From an uncultured Verrucomicrobiota bacterium (GTDB lineage Bacteria > Verrucomicrobiota > Kiritimatiellia > CAIVKH01): DNA of 64,000 nt. The notes under the pieces are model-generated. The model was given only the letters and a program-made list of their open reading frames with translations. It did not search any database and was not told the origin of the DNA. Positions 36,170 to 44,510 of the stretch are shown here, in pieces. The stretch spans positions 124,001 through 188,000 of the forward strand of contig CALKUH010000012.1 of NCBI GenBank assembly GCA_937996795.1. The letters run 5' to 3'. The stretch's first letter is position 1, and each line of letters opens with the position of its first letter. A program made the translations under genes and the position numbers.

Positions 36170-37482
36170 TGTCCGCCGTTGAAATCAAAGTTCCGCCGTT
36201 CCCGGAATCCGTCCAGGAAGGCACCCTGTCCAAGTGGCACAAAAAACCCGGCCAGCCGGTGAAGGCCAACGAGAAGATCGCCGACATCGAAACGGACAAG
36301 ATCGTGATCGATGTCATCGCGTCCGCGGACGGCGTGCTCGCCGCATCGCCCAAGCCGGAAGGCTCGTCGGTCAAGGGCGGCGAAGTCATCGGCGCCATCG
36401 ACACGGCAGCCAAACCCGCGGCGGCAGCGGCCCCCGCCCCCGCGCCCGTCGCTGCAGCAGCCGCTCCCGCCGCAGCCCCAAAAGTGGCGCCGGCCAAACC
36501 GGTGGCCGCCCCGGCGGCGCCCGAACCGACGGCCCCGACCGTGGAGTTCCCGGAAGATGAGTACAGCCCCGCGGTGCGCCGCCTGATCAAGGAACACAAC
36601 ATCAACCCGACGGAGATCACCGGACACGGGCGCGGCGGACGCGTGACGAAAGCCGATGTGCTGCGCCACCTCGAACACTCCCCCCACCTCTCACGTCAAT
36701 TCGGCGGCGACGCCCCGCAAGCCCCCGTCGCGGCGGAACCCGCCCAACCGGCGGCCCCCGCCCCGGCGGCGCCGGCGGACGGACGTCCGGTGTCGCGCGT
36801 GAAGATGACGCGCCTGCGCGCCCGCATCGCGGAGCGCCTGGTCGAATCCCAGCGCACCGCCGCGATCCTGAGCACGTTCAACGAGGTGAACATGCACGCG
36901 GTCATGGAGCTGCGCGCGCGCTACAAGGAGCAGTTCGAGAAGGAACACGGCATCAAGCTTGGCTTCATGTCGTTCTTCGTGAAGGCCGCCGTCGAGGCGC
37001 TCGCGCGGTTCCCGGTGGTCAATGCGTCCCTCGAGGGCGATGAGATCGTGTACCACCAGTACTTTGACATCGGCATCGCGGTCAGCGCGCCGCGCGGGCT
37101 CGTGGTGCCGGTGCTGCGCAACGCGGAGCAACTGTCGCTCGCCGAAATCGAGATGCAGATCGCGGACTTCGGCAAGCGCGCGCAGGACGGCAAGCTCGCG
37201 CTTGAGGAATTGAGCGGCGGCACGTTCACCATCTCCAATGGCGGCGTCTTCGGCTCGCTGCTCAGCACGCCGATCATCAACCCGCCGCAAAGCGGCATCC
37301 TCGGCATGCACCGCATCCAGGAGCGCCCCGTCGCCGAGAAGGGCCAGGTCGTGATCCGCCCGATGATGTACCTCGCGCTGTCGTACGATCACCGGATCAT
37401 CGACGGCCGCGAGGCGGTGCAGTTCCTCGTCGCGATGAAGGAAGCGATTGAGGATCCGTCGCGCCTGCTGCTGCAGATTTGA
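36169..37482 (+). CDS. sucB: Dihydrolipoyl succinyltransferase E2 component SucB
   Basis: This 437-residue core subunit of the 2-oxoglutarate dehydrogenase complex has an N-terminal lipoyl domain with the lipoylated Lys in ETDKIVID. An Ala/Pro-rich linker follows, then a peripheral-subunit-binding domain (YSPAVRRLIKEHNINPTEI), a second Ala/Pro linker and a catalytic acyltransferase domain with the active-site His in SYDHRIIDGREAV. GGAGGGAAA lies just before the ATG. The gene lies between sucA and lpd. Confidence 0.97.
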
Positions 37483-37506
37483 CCGAACCCTTAATTCGCG
37501 AGGCGC

Positions 37507-38928
37507 ATGATGAAGAAATTTGACGTGTTGGTGATTGGCGCGGGTCCCGCGGGCTATGTCGCGGCGATCCGCTGCGCGCAGCTCGGCATGGGCACCGCGG
37601 TGGTGGACCAGTGGATCGGCAAGGATGGTAAACCCGCGCTCGGCGGCACCTGCCTCAACGTCGGCTGCATCCCGTCGAAGGCGCTGCTCGAATCGTCGGA
37701 GCACTACTACCAGGCGACGCACAAACTCGACACGCACGGCGTCCGGTTCAAGGGCCTGAGCTTCGACGTGCGCGCGATGATCGAGCGCAAGGACAAGATC
37801 GTCAAAACCCTCACGCAGGGCGTGCAGTTCCTCTTCAAGAAAAACAACATCACCTGGCTGCCGGGCCAGGCCAGCCTCCAACCCAACAAGGTGGTCCATG
37901 TGACGCCCGTGGGCGGCGGCCAGCCGGAACCCGTCGAGGCGAAACACATCATCATCGCGACCGGCTCCACGCCGCGCCACCTGCCGAATGTGTGGCAGGA
38001 CGGCGAACAGATCGTGGATTCCTCGGGCGCGCTCGACTTCACCGAAGTGCCGGAAAAACTGGTCATCATCGGCGCCGGCGTGATCGGGCTGGAACTCGGC
38101 TCCGTCTGGAAGCGCCTCGGCTCGGAGGTCGTGCTGCTCGAAGCCATGGACACCTTCCTGCCGATGGTGGACGAACAGGTGGCGCAGGCCTCGCTCAAGG
38201 AATTCGCCGCGCAGGGCCTCGACATCCGCCTCGGCGCGCGCGTGCTGTCCGGCAAGGCGGGCAAAAAGAAGGTCGCGGTCCAGTACCAGGATGCCGGCGG
38301 CGACCATACGCTGGAATGCGACAAGCTCGTCGTGGCCGTGGGCCGCAAGCCCTGCACCGAGAAACTGAACGCCGAGGGCGCGGGCCTGTTGCTCGACGAA
38401 CGCGGCTACATCCACGTCGATGATTTCTGCCGCACCAACCTGCCGGGCGTGTACGCGATCGGCGACGTGGTGCGCGGCGCGATGCTGGCGCACAAGGGCC
38501 AGGAAGAGGGCGTGATGGTGGCCGAGCGCCTCGCGGGCGAGGAGACGAAGATCAATTACGACGCGATCCCGTGGGTCATCTACACCGCGCCGGAAATCGC
38601 GTGGGTCGGCAAGACCGAGCGCCAGCTCAAACAGTCGGCGCGCGCGTTCAAGACCGGCGTGTTCCCGCTCTCCGCGAGCGGCCGCGCCAAGGCCATGGAT
38701 GAGTCGGCGGGCCTCGTGAAAGTGATTTCCGACGCCAACACGGACCGCATCCTCGGCGTCCACATGTTTGCGCCGTCGGCGTCGGAGCTGATCATGGAAG
38801 CCGTGGTCGCGATGGAATTCGCCGCGAGCACGGAGGACCTGCAGCGCACGGTGCACGCCCATCCCTCCATCTCGGAGGCGCTGCACGAGGCCGCCCTCGC
38901 CGTGGACGGACGCACGCTGCACATTTAG
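37507..38928 (+). CDS. lpd: Dihydrolipoamide dehydrogenase (E3)
   Basis: This 473-residue flavoprotein reoxidises the lipoyl arm of E2 with NAD+. The FAD motif VIGAGPAGYVAAI, the redox disulfide GGTCLNVGCIPSKALL, the NAD-binding VIIGAGVIGLELG and the catalytic HAHPSISE are all in place. It lies 24 bp downstream of sucB and completes the three-enzyme operon. Confidence 0.97.
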   Translation: MMKKFDVLVIGAGPAGYVAAIRCAQLGMGTAVVDQWIGKDGKPALGGTCLNVGCIPSKALLESSEHYYQATHKLDTHGVRFKGLSFDVRAMIERKDKIVKTLTQGVQFLFKKNNITWLPGQASLQPNKVVHVTPVGGGQPEPVEAKHIIIATGSTPRHLPNVWQDGEQIVDSSGALDFTEVPEKLVIIGAGVIGLELGSVWKRLGSEVVLLEAMDTFLPMVDEQVAQASLKEFAAQGLDIRLGARVLSGKAGKKKVAVQYQDAGGDHTLECDKLVVAVGRKPCTEKLNAEGAGLLLDERGYIHVDDFCRTNLPGVYAIGDVVRGAMLAHKGQEEGVMVAERLAGEETKINYDAIPWVIYTAPEIAWVGKTERQLKQSARAFKTGVFPLSASGRAKAMDESAGLVKVISDANTDRILGVHMFAPSASELIMEAVVAMEFAASTEDLQRTVHAHPSISEALHEAALAVDGRTLHI

Positions 38929-38984
38929 CGCGCGATTTCCCCTTTGCCTCCACCGCGGGTTTGGGCGAAGCTGGCGTGCACGCC

Positions 38985-39653
38985 ATGAATCTGCTCACGC
39001 TCGATTCACTGCTCATTAATGGGGGCTACTTCCTGATGCTCGTCGCGCTGGTCGCGCGCGACATGTTGTGGCTGCGCCTGGTGCTCGTCGTCGCGCAATC
39101 GCTGCTCGGCTGGTATGGCCTGCATGCGCAGATCCCGCCGGTGGCGTTCTGGAACTTCATCTTCGTCGGCCTCAACCTCGTCCGCGCCATCGCGCTGCTG
39201 AACGAGCGCCGGCCGATCCGGCTGCCGCGCGACCAGGAACTGATCTACACCCAGCTCTTCACCTCCATGAGCCGGCGCGAATTTCTCTACCTGTGGGAAA
39301 TGGGCGACCCGCAGCAGGTGGACGGGCAGCAACTGATCCGCGCCGGCGAACGGCAGGAATCGCTGGTCCTGCTGCTGGACGGCGAGGTGGTGGTGCGCAA
39401 GGAGAACCAGACGATCGCGCGGCTGGGACGCGGGAAATTTGTCGCCGAAATGAGTTTCGTCACGGGCGAACCCGCCTCCGCGGACGTCATCGCCGACGGG
39501 CGGGTGCGGTGCCTCGTCTGGCCGCAGGAAAAAATCCGGTCGCTGGAACAACTGAATCCGCTGCTGCTCATCAAACTCCAGAAAATCCTGGCCCGCGACC
39601 TTTCCGGCAAGGTCAAGGCGGCACACCGTCCATCGGGCGCGGGCAGGCGGTGA
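38985..39653 (+). CDS. Bacterial Popeye-domain (cyclic-nucleotide-binding-like) membrane protein
   Basis: This 222-residue protein has two or three N-terminal transmembrane helices (about residues 10-70: LINGGYFLMLVALVARDMLW and following). A cyclic-nucleotide-binding-fold domain follows, with a Gly-rich turn in LLDGEVVVRKENQTIARLGRGKFVAEMSF (given in part by AEMSFVTGEPASADV). Membrane segment followed by a cNMP-like barrel is the order of Popeye-domain proteins, known as cAMP binders in animals. Ligand binding in the bacterial members is not established. The ATG at 38985 is closest to the first helix. Confidence 0.75.
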   Translation: MNLLTLDSLLINGGYFLMLVALVARDMLWLRLVLVVAQSLLGWYGLHAQIPPVAFWNFIFVGLNLVRAIALLNERRPIRLPRDQELIYTQLFTSMSRREFLYLWEMGDPQQVDGQQLIRAGERQESLVLLLDGEVVVRKENQTIARLGRGKFVAEMSFVTGEPASADVIADGRVRCLVWPQEKIRSLEQLNPLLLIKLQKILARDLSGKVKAAHRPSGAGRR

Positions 39654-39658
39654 GGCGC

Positions 39659-42298
39659 ATGAAGGCGTGCCGGCTTACTCGCGCGCGAGGACCCCTGCTC
39701 CTGCTGGCGCTGCTGGCGGCCGGCTGCGGCGCGCGCGATGAGCCCTGGCCCGACCTGCCCCTGGCCACCAACGCGGTCACCGTGCTGTCCCGTCCCGACC
39801 TCGCGGACGACGCCGGTGAACGGGCCGTGTTGGAGGCCGCCTTTCCCGATGCGCCGCGCCTGCGCGCCGATGCGCTCGCGCTGACGGGCCCCGCGCTTCG
39901 CGAAGCCGGTTCCGTGCTGGTGGTCCCGCGCGTCCGCGCGCTTACGCCCGCGCAATGGCGGGCGCTGGCGCATCACCTGAATCGCGGCGGCGCGGCGGTG
40001 TTCTGGGGGACCGATCCGGCGTCGCCGCCCGACGGGCCGGACATCCCGTTGCTCCGGCCCGCGCGGGACTTCTTTTCGTTCAACGGGCGGGAGTTCACAG
40101 GCTGGCAGCGGGGCCGCGAGACCCGGCGCAGCGCGGAACGCCTGCAAAGCCCGCTCCCGCGTCCCACCGGCGCCGGGGGCGACCTCGCCGGACGCACGCG
40201 ATGGATTCCACTCGCCACGGCGCGCGACCCGGAATCGAACGCGCGGGGCTGGCCCGCGTCCCTCCATGTGCATGCGCCGGAGGACGCGCCGCTGCAGCGC
40301 TGGGGATGGCTGGGTTGGGATCCCTCGCCGGGCCACGCCGACACCCAGCGCGCGCTGCTGCGCGAACTGGCGGGCCGTCTTCACGCCACGCCGTTCCTGA
40401 TGCAGGCCGGATTCGACCGCCATCTCGTTGATCCGGGCAGCATGCTGACCGCGCGCGCCACCGTCGTCGCTCCCCCCGCCGCCGCGGGTCCGTGGCGCGT
40501 CACGGCCGAGATGGAACTTGAGGACGGTGTCGTCGCGCGCCGCGTCGCAGCCACCGTGGCCGGCCCGGGGCAGCAGGCGCTGCTCGAGCTCGGCGCCATG
40601 CCGCGCGCGCTCGCGGAATCGCAGGACCAGCTCCTGCGGGTGCGGCTCTGGGACGCCGCGGGCCAGACCCTTTTCGACGAAGTACAGCAACGCGTGCGCC
40701 TGGTCCCGGACGAGCCCGCCGCGCCGGAAGGCGATCGCGTCGGCATCCGCGGCGCGGGGTTCACCCTGGGTCGCCGCCCCTACACCGTGCTCGGCGCGGC
40801 GCTCGCGGATTCACCGCGCCTGCTGGACCCGGACGTCTTTGAGCAGGACGAGTTGTTGCGCCTGCTGGACCTGTGCCGGGAGGGCGGCTTCAACGCGATC
40901 GCGCTCCGCTACACGGACCTTCGCCAGGCGCCGCAACTGCGTCTCCTGCTGGAGGAACTGCCCGCGCGCCAGTTGTGGCTCATGCTGGAGCTGCCCGCGC
41001 TCAACCCGTGGGCGGCGGATTGGGAAAAAGCCCGCGCACTGCTCGACGCGCTGCGCCTCCCGCCACAACACCGGATCTTCGCCCTCTCCCCGGGCGTCGT
41101 ACCCATGCGCCCGGACGAGCCCGACTGCGAGGCCCTTCACCAGCGCTGGAAAGCCTGGCTTGCGGAGCAATACGGGGACGCCCGAAGCGCGATCAAGAAC
41201 CTCGGCGTCGCGCCCGAGGACGCGCCGCCCGTCTGCACGCTGGAGGATTCCCCGCGGGCGGGTGCGCTCCACGCCGCCGCGCGGCGCTTCTGGAGCGATA
41301 TGCTCAGCCGCCATTACGGCGCATGCCGGCGCTTCCTCGCACAGGGCGGATGGAACATGCTGTTCACCGCGTACAGCGGCTTCGATCCGGCCACCGCGCC
41401 CGACCCCGCCATCGGCGCGCATCACCTCGACTTCGTTTCCCTGCTCGCCACGGAGGGCGAGGCGCGCGAACCCGAGCGCGGCGGATTCCTCACGACGTAC
41501 GCCCGCGGCATGAGCGGCGGAAAACCCGTGCTGTGGATGCACGCCGTGCAACCCGCCGCCTATCCCCCGTCCGCCACCGCGCTCCGCGAACAGGCGGAGA
41601 CGCTGGAGCGCCAGTCGCGCGCGCTCGTCCGCAGCCACGCCGCCGGTGTGATCGCGCGGCAACTCGTGGGCGGCCCCGCCGGACCCGATGGCGCGGATGC
41701 GGGATTGCTCGACCCCTCGGGCGCCTGGCGCCCCGCCGGAGACCGGATGCGCAACCTGACCCAGTCATGGCGCGGCGACCAGCGCATCCCGGCGCCCTGG
41801 CGCGGGCGCGAATTCGACAGCAGCGACGGCGCGCACGGAGCATGGGCCGCATGGCGCGAACGCTTCATTGAGGAACTGCGCGCCGATCGCATGGAAGAAA
41901 TGCGGCCCGCCGGACTCGCCCGCCCGTCGCGCGAAACGCCGGCGGAGGGACTCATCCCCGCACAGGAACGCCACGACCCCGCGCCCTTCCGCTACGTGAA
42001 CGCCGAATGGGATTCCGACGGCGTCATCACGGCGCGCGTGCGAAAAGGCCTCGCGCTGGGCCTCCTCAACACCGGCCTGTCCACCTGGTCCCCGTCCGTC
42101 ACCGGACAGGTCGGCAGTGTCTGGGTGCGCGCGTCGCGCCCGCGCGGACGCGACGTGTTGATCGCCGTGCGCGAAACGCCGCCGGGCGCGCGAATGAACC
42201 TGAACTGGGTGCCCGCGGATCCCGGTCGATGGACCTTGCGCCCGTGGTTTCACCCCGCCGGCGAATTCGGACAACCGCTCCGCATCGACGTGCAGTAG
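39659..42298 (+). CDS. Large lipoprotein, probable TIM-barrel hydrolase
   Basis: The 879-residue product starts with a lipoprotein signal peptide with the lipobox LAAGC. It has a beta-rich N-terminal half and a central region of alternating strands and helices (GGFNAIALRYTDL, QLWLMLELPALNPW, HRIFALSPGVVPM) that suggests a (beta/alpha)8 glycosidase-like barrel. A C-terminal beta-sandwich follows. I could not identify catalytic residues or a named family. It starts 5 bp after the Popeye gene, so the two are probably co-transcribed. Confidence 0.65.
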   Translation: MKACRLTRARGPLLLLALLAAGCGARDEPWPDLPLATNAVTVLSRPDLADDAGERAVLEAAFPDAPRLRADALALTGPALREAGSVLVVPRVRALTPAQWRALAHHLNRGGAAVFWGTDPASPPDGPDIPLLRPARDFFSFNGREFTGWQRGRETRRSAERLQSPLPRPTGAGGDLAGRTRWIPLATARDPESNARGWPASLHVHAPEDAPLQRWGWLGWDPSPGHADTQRALLRELAGRLHATPFLMQAGFDRHLVDPGSMLTARATVVAPPAAAGPWRVTAEMELEDGVVARRVAATVAGPGQQALLELGAMPRALAESQDQLLRVRLWDAAGQTLFDEVQQRVRLVPDEPAAPEGDRVGIRGAGFTLGRRPYTVLGAALADSPRLLDPDVFEQDELLRLLDLCREGGFNAIALRYTDLRQAPQLRLLLEELPARQLWLMLELPALNPWAADWEKARALLDALRLPPQHRIFALSPGVVPMRPDEPDCEALHQRWKAWLAEQYGDARSAIKNLGVAPEDAPPVCTLEDSPRAGALHAAARRFWSDMLSRHYGACRRFLAQGGWNMLFTAYSGFDPATAPDPAIGAHHLDFVSLLATEGEAREPERGGFLTTYARGMSGGKPVLWMHAVQPAAYPPSATALREQAETLERQSRALVRSHAAGVIARQLVGGPAGPDGADAGLLDPSGAWRPAGDRMRNLTQSWRGDQRIPAPWRGREFDSSDGAHGAWAAWRERFIEELRADRMEEMRPAGLARPSRETPAEGLIPAQERHDPAPFRYVNAEWDSDGVITARVRKGLALGLLNTGLSTWSPSVTGQVGSVWVRASRPRGRDVLIAVRETPPGARMNLNWVPADPGRWTLRPWFHPAGEFGQPLRIDVQ

Positions 42299-42317
42299 CG
42301 CGCACGCCCCGCGGACG

Positions 42318-42968
42318 TCAGCTCCCCGGGGCAACCGTCCGGATGATGCGGGAGGTTTCCACATGGCCCGCCGGCAGCCAGTACTCCGCGGACAGGGGTT
42401 CGATCCGGCCCGGGAGACGCAGCTCCACGCGCGCCACACGCGGCTTGAGGTCCCCGCCCTCCGGCGGAGGCCAGCCGGCATGCCACGCGGCGCCGTCGCT
42501 GAACTCCACACGCAGCGATTCGATGCGCTCGACGAGCACATTCGTTTCCACGCGCTCGACACCGGAAAGCGTCGCGCTCACGCGCAGCAGCGCCGCCGTG
42601 AACGAGTCGCCGCCCCCCACGCGGTACACGATGGCGCGCGGCTCGGTCCACGGCAGCTCGCGCGTGCTGCCGGACGCCTGCATGCGGCAGAAGGAAAGCT
42701 CGAACGGCTCATCACCCGCCGCGCGCAACGCGGGCGCACACGCCTCATCGCCCGCGGGGATGAACAGATGCGTCAGGTCCTCCGCCAGTTGATCCATCGC
42801 CCGCGCCGCCGCCTGCGGCCCGCGCGCGGCATCCTGCTGGCGCTCCACCGTGTCGGTGGTGGTGAAGAGCAGCGACCACGCGAGCGCCGCCACGAGCACG
42901 GCGATGGCCAGCGCCAGCACCAGTTCGATCAGGGTGAAGCCCGCGCGGTGTGCGTTGCGAAACGGCAT
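42318..42968 (-). CDS. Prepilin-type pseudopilin (GspJ/PulJ-like)
   Basis: The N-terminus has a type IV prepilin cleavage motif, AHRAGFTLIELVLALAIAVL, with the conserved Glu at position 5 of the mature chain. A globular beta-rich domain of about 190 residues follows, containing VYRVGGGDSF and RVELRLPGR. Size and layout fit the minor pseudopilin J of type II secretion systems. The ATG at 42968 gives an eight-residue leader before the cleavage Gly. No other secretion or pilus genes are adjacent except the FHA gene upstream. Confidence 0.8.
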   Translation of the reverse strand: MPFRNAHRAGFTLIELVLALAIAVLVAALAWSLLFTTTDTVERQQDAARGPQAAARAMDQLAEDLTHLFIPAGDEACAPALRAAGDEPFELSFCRMQASGSTRELPWTEPRAIVYRVGGGDSFTAALLRVSATLSGVERVETNVLVERIESLRVEFSDGAAWHAGWPPPEGGDLKPRVARVELRLPGRIEPLSAEYWLPAGHVETSRIIRTVAPGS

Positions 42969-43006
42969 GCGTGTTCCCCGTGTCCGGCGTCCCGGAGGCG
43001 CCCTCA

Positions 43007-43510
43007 TCAGGAGGCGAACAGCTTGTAGAACAGGAAGATCATCAAGCCGACGGCCAGCACGCCGAGCACCACGATGGCCGGGATCCACAGCGTGAGGTTC
43101 TCGCGGCGGCGCGCGCCGAACGGCGAAATGTTGCCAAACGTTTCGGGCATCGCCGACGACCCCTTGCTCTCCAGCACCTCGGTCTTGGCCACCGTGTCCG
43201 GCTGCTCCTCATCAAGACCCATCGCCTCGGCGTTAAACAGGAACTCCACGGACCCGACCTGGACAATATCCTTCGGGCGGAGCGCGGACTCCTTCACCTC
43301 GTGTGAATTGACGCGCGTGCCGTTGGTGGACCCCAGGTCGCGCAACACATAACGGTCGCCTTCCCGCCGGATGGATGCGTGATGCCCCGAAACCGTGGCG
43401 TTGTTGAGGCTGATCGTGTTGTCGCTGCTGCGGCCGATGGTCAGCTCGTCGCCGTCGATGGGAAATGCCTTCCCCTTCACATCGCCGGACATGCCCATGA
43501 GTACAGCCAT
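43007..43510 (-). CDS. FHA-domain protein with C-terminal membrane anchor
   Basis: Residues about 20-95 of this 167-residue protein form a forkhead-associated phosphothreonine-binding domain, with IGRSSDNTISLNNATVSGHH, the core SxxH-type recognition residues, and GSTNGTRVN. A linker and one transmembrane helix (about residues 142-164, LWIPAIVVLGVLAVGLMIF) follow. The ATG at 43510 is preceded by AAGGAA. No Ser/Thr kinase gene is in the window. It lies 38 bp upstream of the prepilin gene in the same direction. Confidence 0.87.
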   Translation of the reverse strand: MAVLMGMSGDVKGKAFPIDGDELTIGRSSDNTISLNNATVSGHHASIRREGDRYVLRDLGSTNGTRVNSHEVKESALRPKDIVQVGSVEFLFNAEAMGLDEEQPDTVAKTEVLESKGSSAMPETFGNISPFGARRRENLTLWIPAIVVLGVLAVGLMIFLFYKLFAS

Positions 43511-43624
43511 GATAAGTTCCTTGGAGCTGCGTGATATTTGCACGCCACCCCCGGGGTGTCAACGGACGAGGCGGGCACAGCGGTTTCAGGTGTCAGGTGT
43601 CGGGTGTCAGTGGTATGAAAAGGT

Positions 43625-44473
43625 ATGCGCTTCTCTTTGTGCCTCTGTGCCTTTGTCCCGCTGTGCCTTTCCTCCTTCGCCGACGCGCCCGCGCGCCGCG
43701 TCGTGAGCCTCGCCCCGTCGCTCACGGAGCTGATCTACGACGCGGGCTGGGGCGACCGCCTCATCGCCCGGTCGGATGCGTGCGATTTCCCGCCGGACGC
43801 CGCGGCGCTTCCGGTCGCGGGCTCGTTTGGACGGCCGAATCTCGAATGGCTGCTGCGCACGAAACCGGACCTCGTCGTCAGCACGGACCTCGAACGCCCG
43901 GGCCTCGCATCGGCGCTGAACCAGGCCGGCATCGCCTTCCTTCAACTGCCCTGCGAAAGCTGGAGCCAGATGCTCGACGCCGTCGCGCAACTCGGCGACG
44001 CGCTGGCCGATGCGGACGGCGCGGAGCGCTGGATCACGCGCGCACGCGCGCGCCGCGACGCGCTGGCACAACGCGTCGCACTCCACTGGGGCGATCGCTC
44101 ACGGCCGCGCGTGTATGTGGAGGTCTGGAGCGATCCGCTCACGACGGCGGGAAAAAACTCATTCCTCGACGACCTCATCACGCTGGCCGGCGGGCGCAAC
44201 CTTGGCTCGACGCTGGCCCAGCCCTACGCCCACGTCAGCGCGGAATGGATCCTGTTCGAAAAGCCCGACGTCATCGTGCTTGCGTACATGCTGCCGCAGG
44301 CCGAGCCCACGGCCGATTACCTCGCGCGCCGGCCGGGGTGGAAGAATCTGCCGGCCGTGCAATCCGGCAACGTCATCCACGACATCCCCGCCGACTGGCT
44401 GCTGCGCCCCGGCCCCCGCTGGCTGCTGGGCGCGGAGGCGCTCGCCGACCGGCTGATGCAGATCAAGAAATGA
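43625..44473 (+). CDS. btuF: Periplasmic cobalamin/haem-type substrate-binding protein
   Basis: This 282-residue class III substrate-binding protein has RRVVSLAPSLTELIYDAGWGDRL (in part), VAGSFGRPNLEWLLRTKPDLV and the C-terminal segment DLITLAGGRN, typical of BtuF-like and HmuT-like proteins. The signal peptide MRFSLCLCAFVPLCLSSFA is encoded by a stretch resembling the common dispersed motif TTTGTGCCTCTGTGCC. No permease or ATPase gene is adjacent, so its transporter is elsewhere. It could bind cobamides, haem or a metal chelate. Confidence 0.82.
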   Translation: MRFSLCLCAFVPLCLSSFADAPARRVVSLAPSLTELIYDAGWGDRLIARSDACDFPPDAAALPVAGSFGRPNLEWLLRTKPDLVVSTDLERPGLASALNQAGIAFLQLPCESWSQMLDAVAQLGDALADADGAERWITRARARRDALAQRVALHWGDRSRPRVYVEVWSDPLTTAGKNSFLDDLITLAGGRNLGSTLAQPYAHVSAEWILFEKPDVIVLAYMLPQAEPTADYLARRPGWKNLPAVQSGNVIHDIPADWLLRPGPRWLLGAEALADRLMQIKK

Positions 44474-44510
44474 TGCTGCAGGGGCGATCAGCTGTTCGTT
44501 GAGTTCGCCG

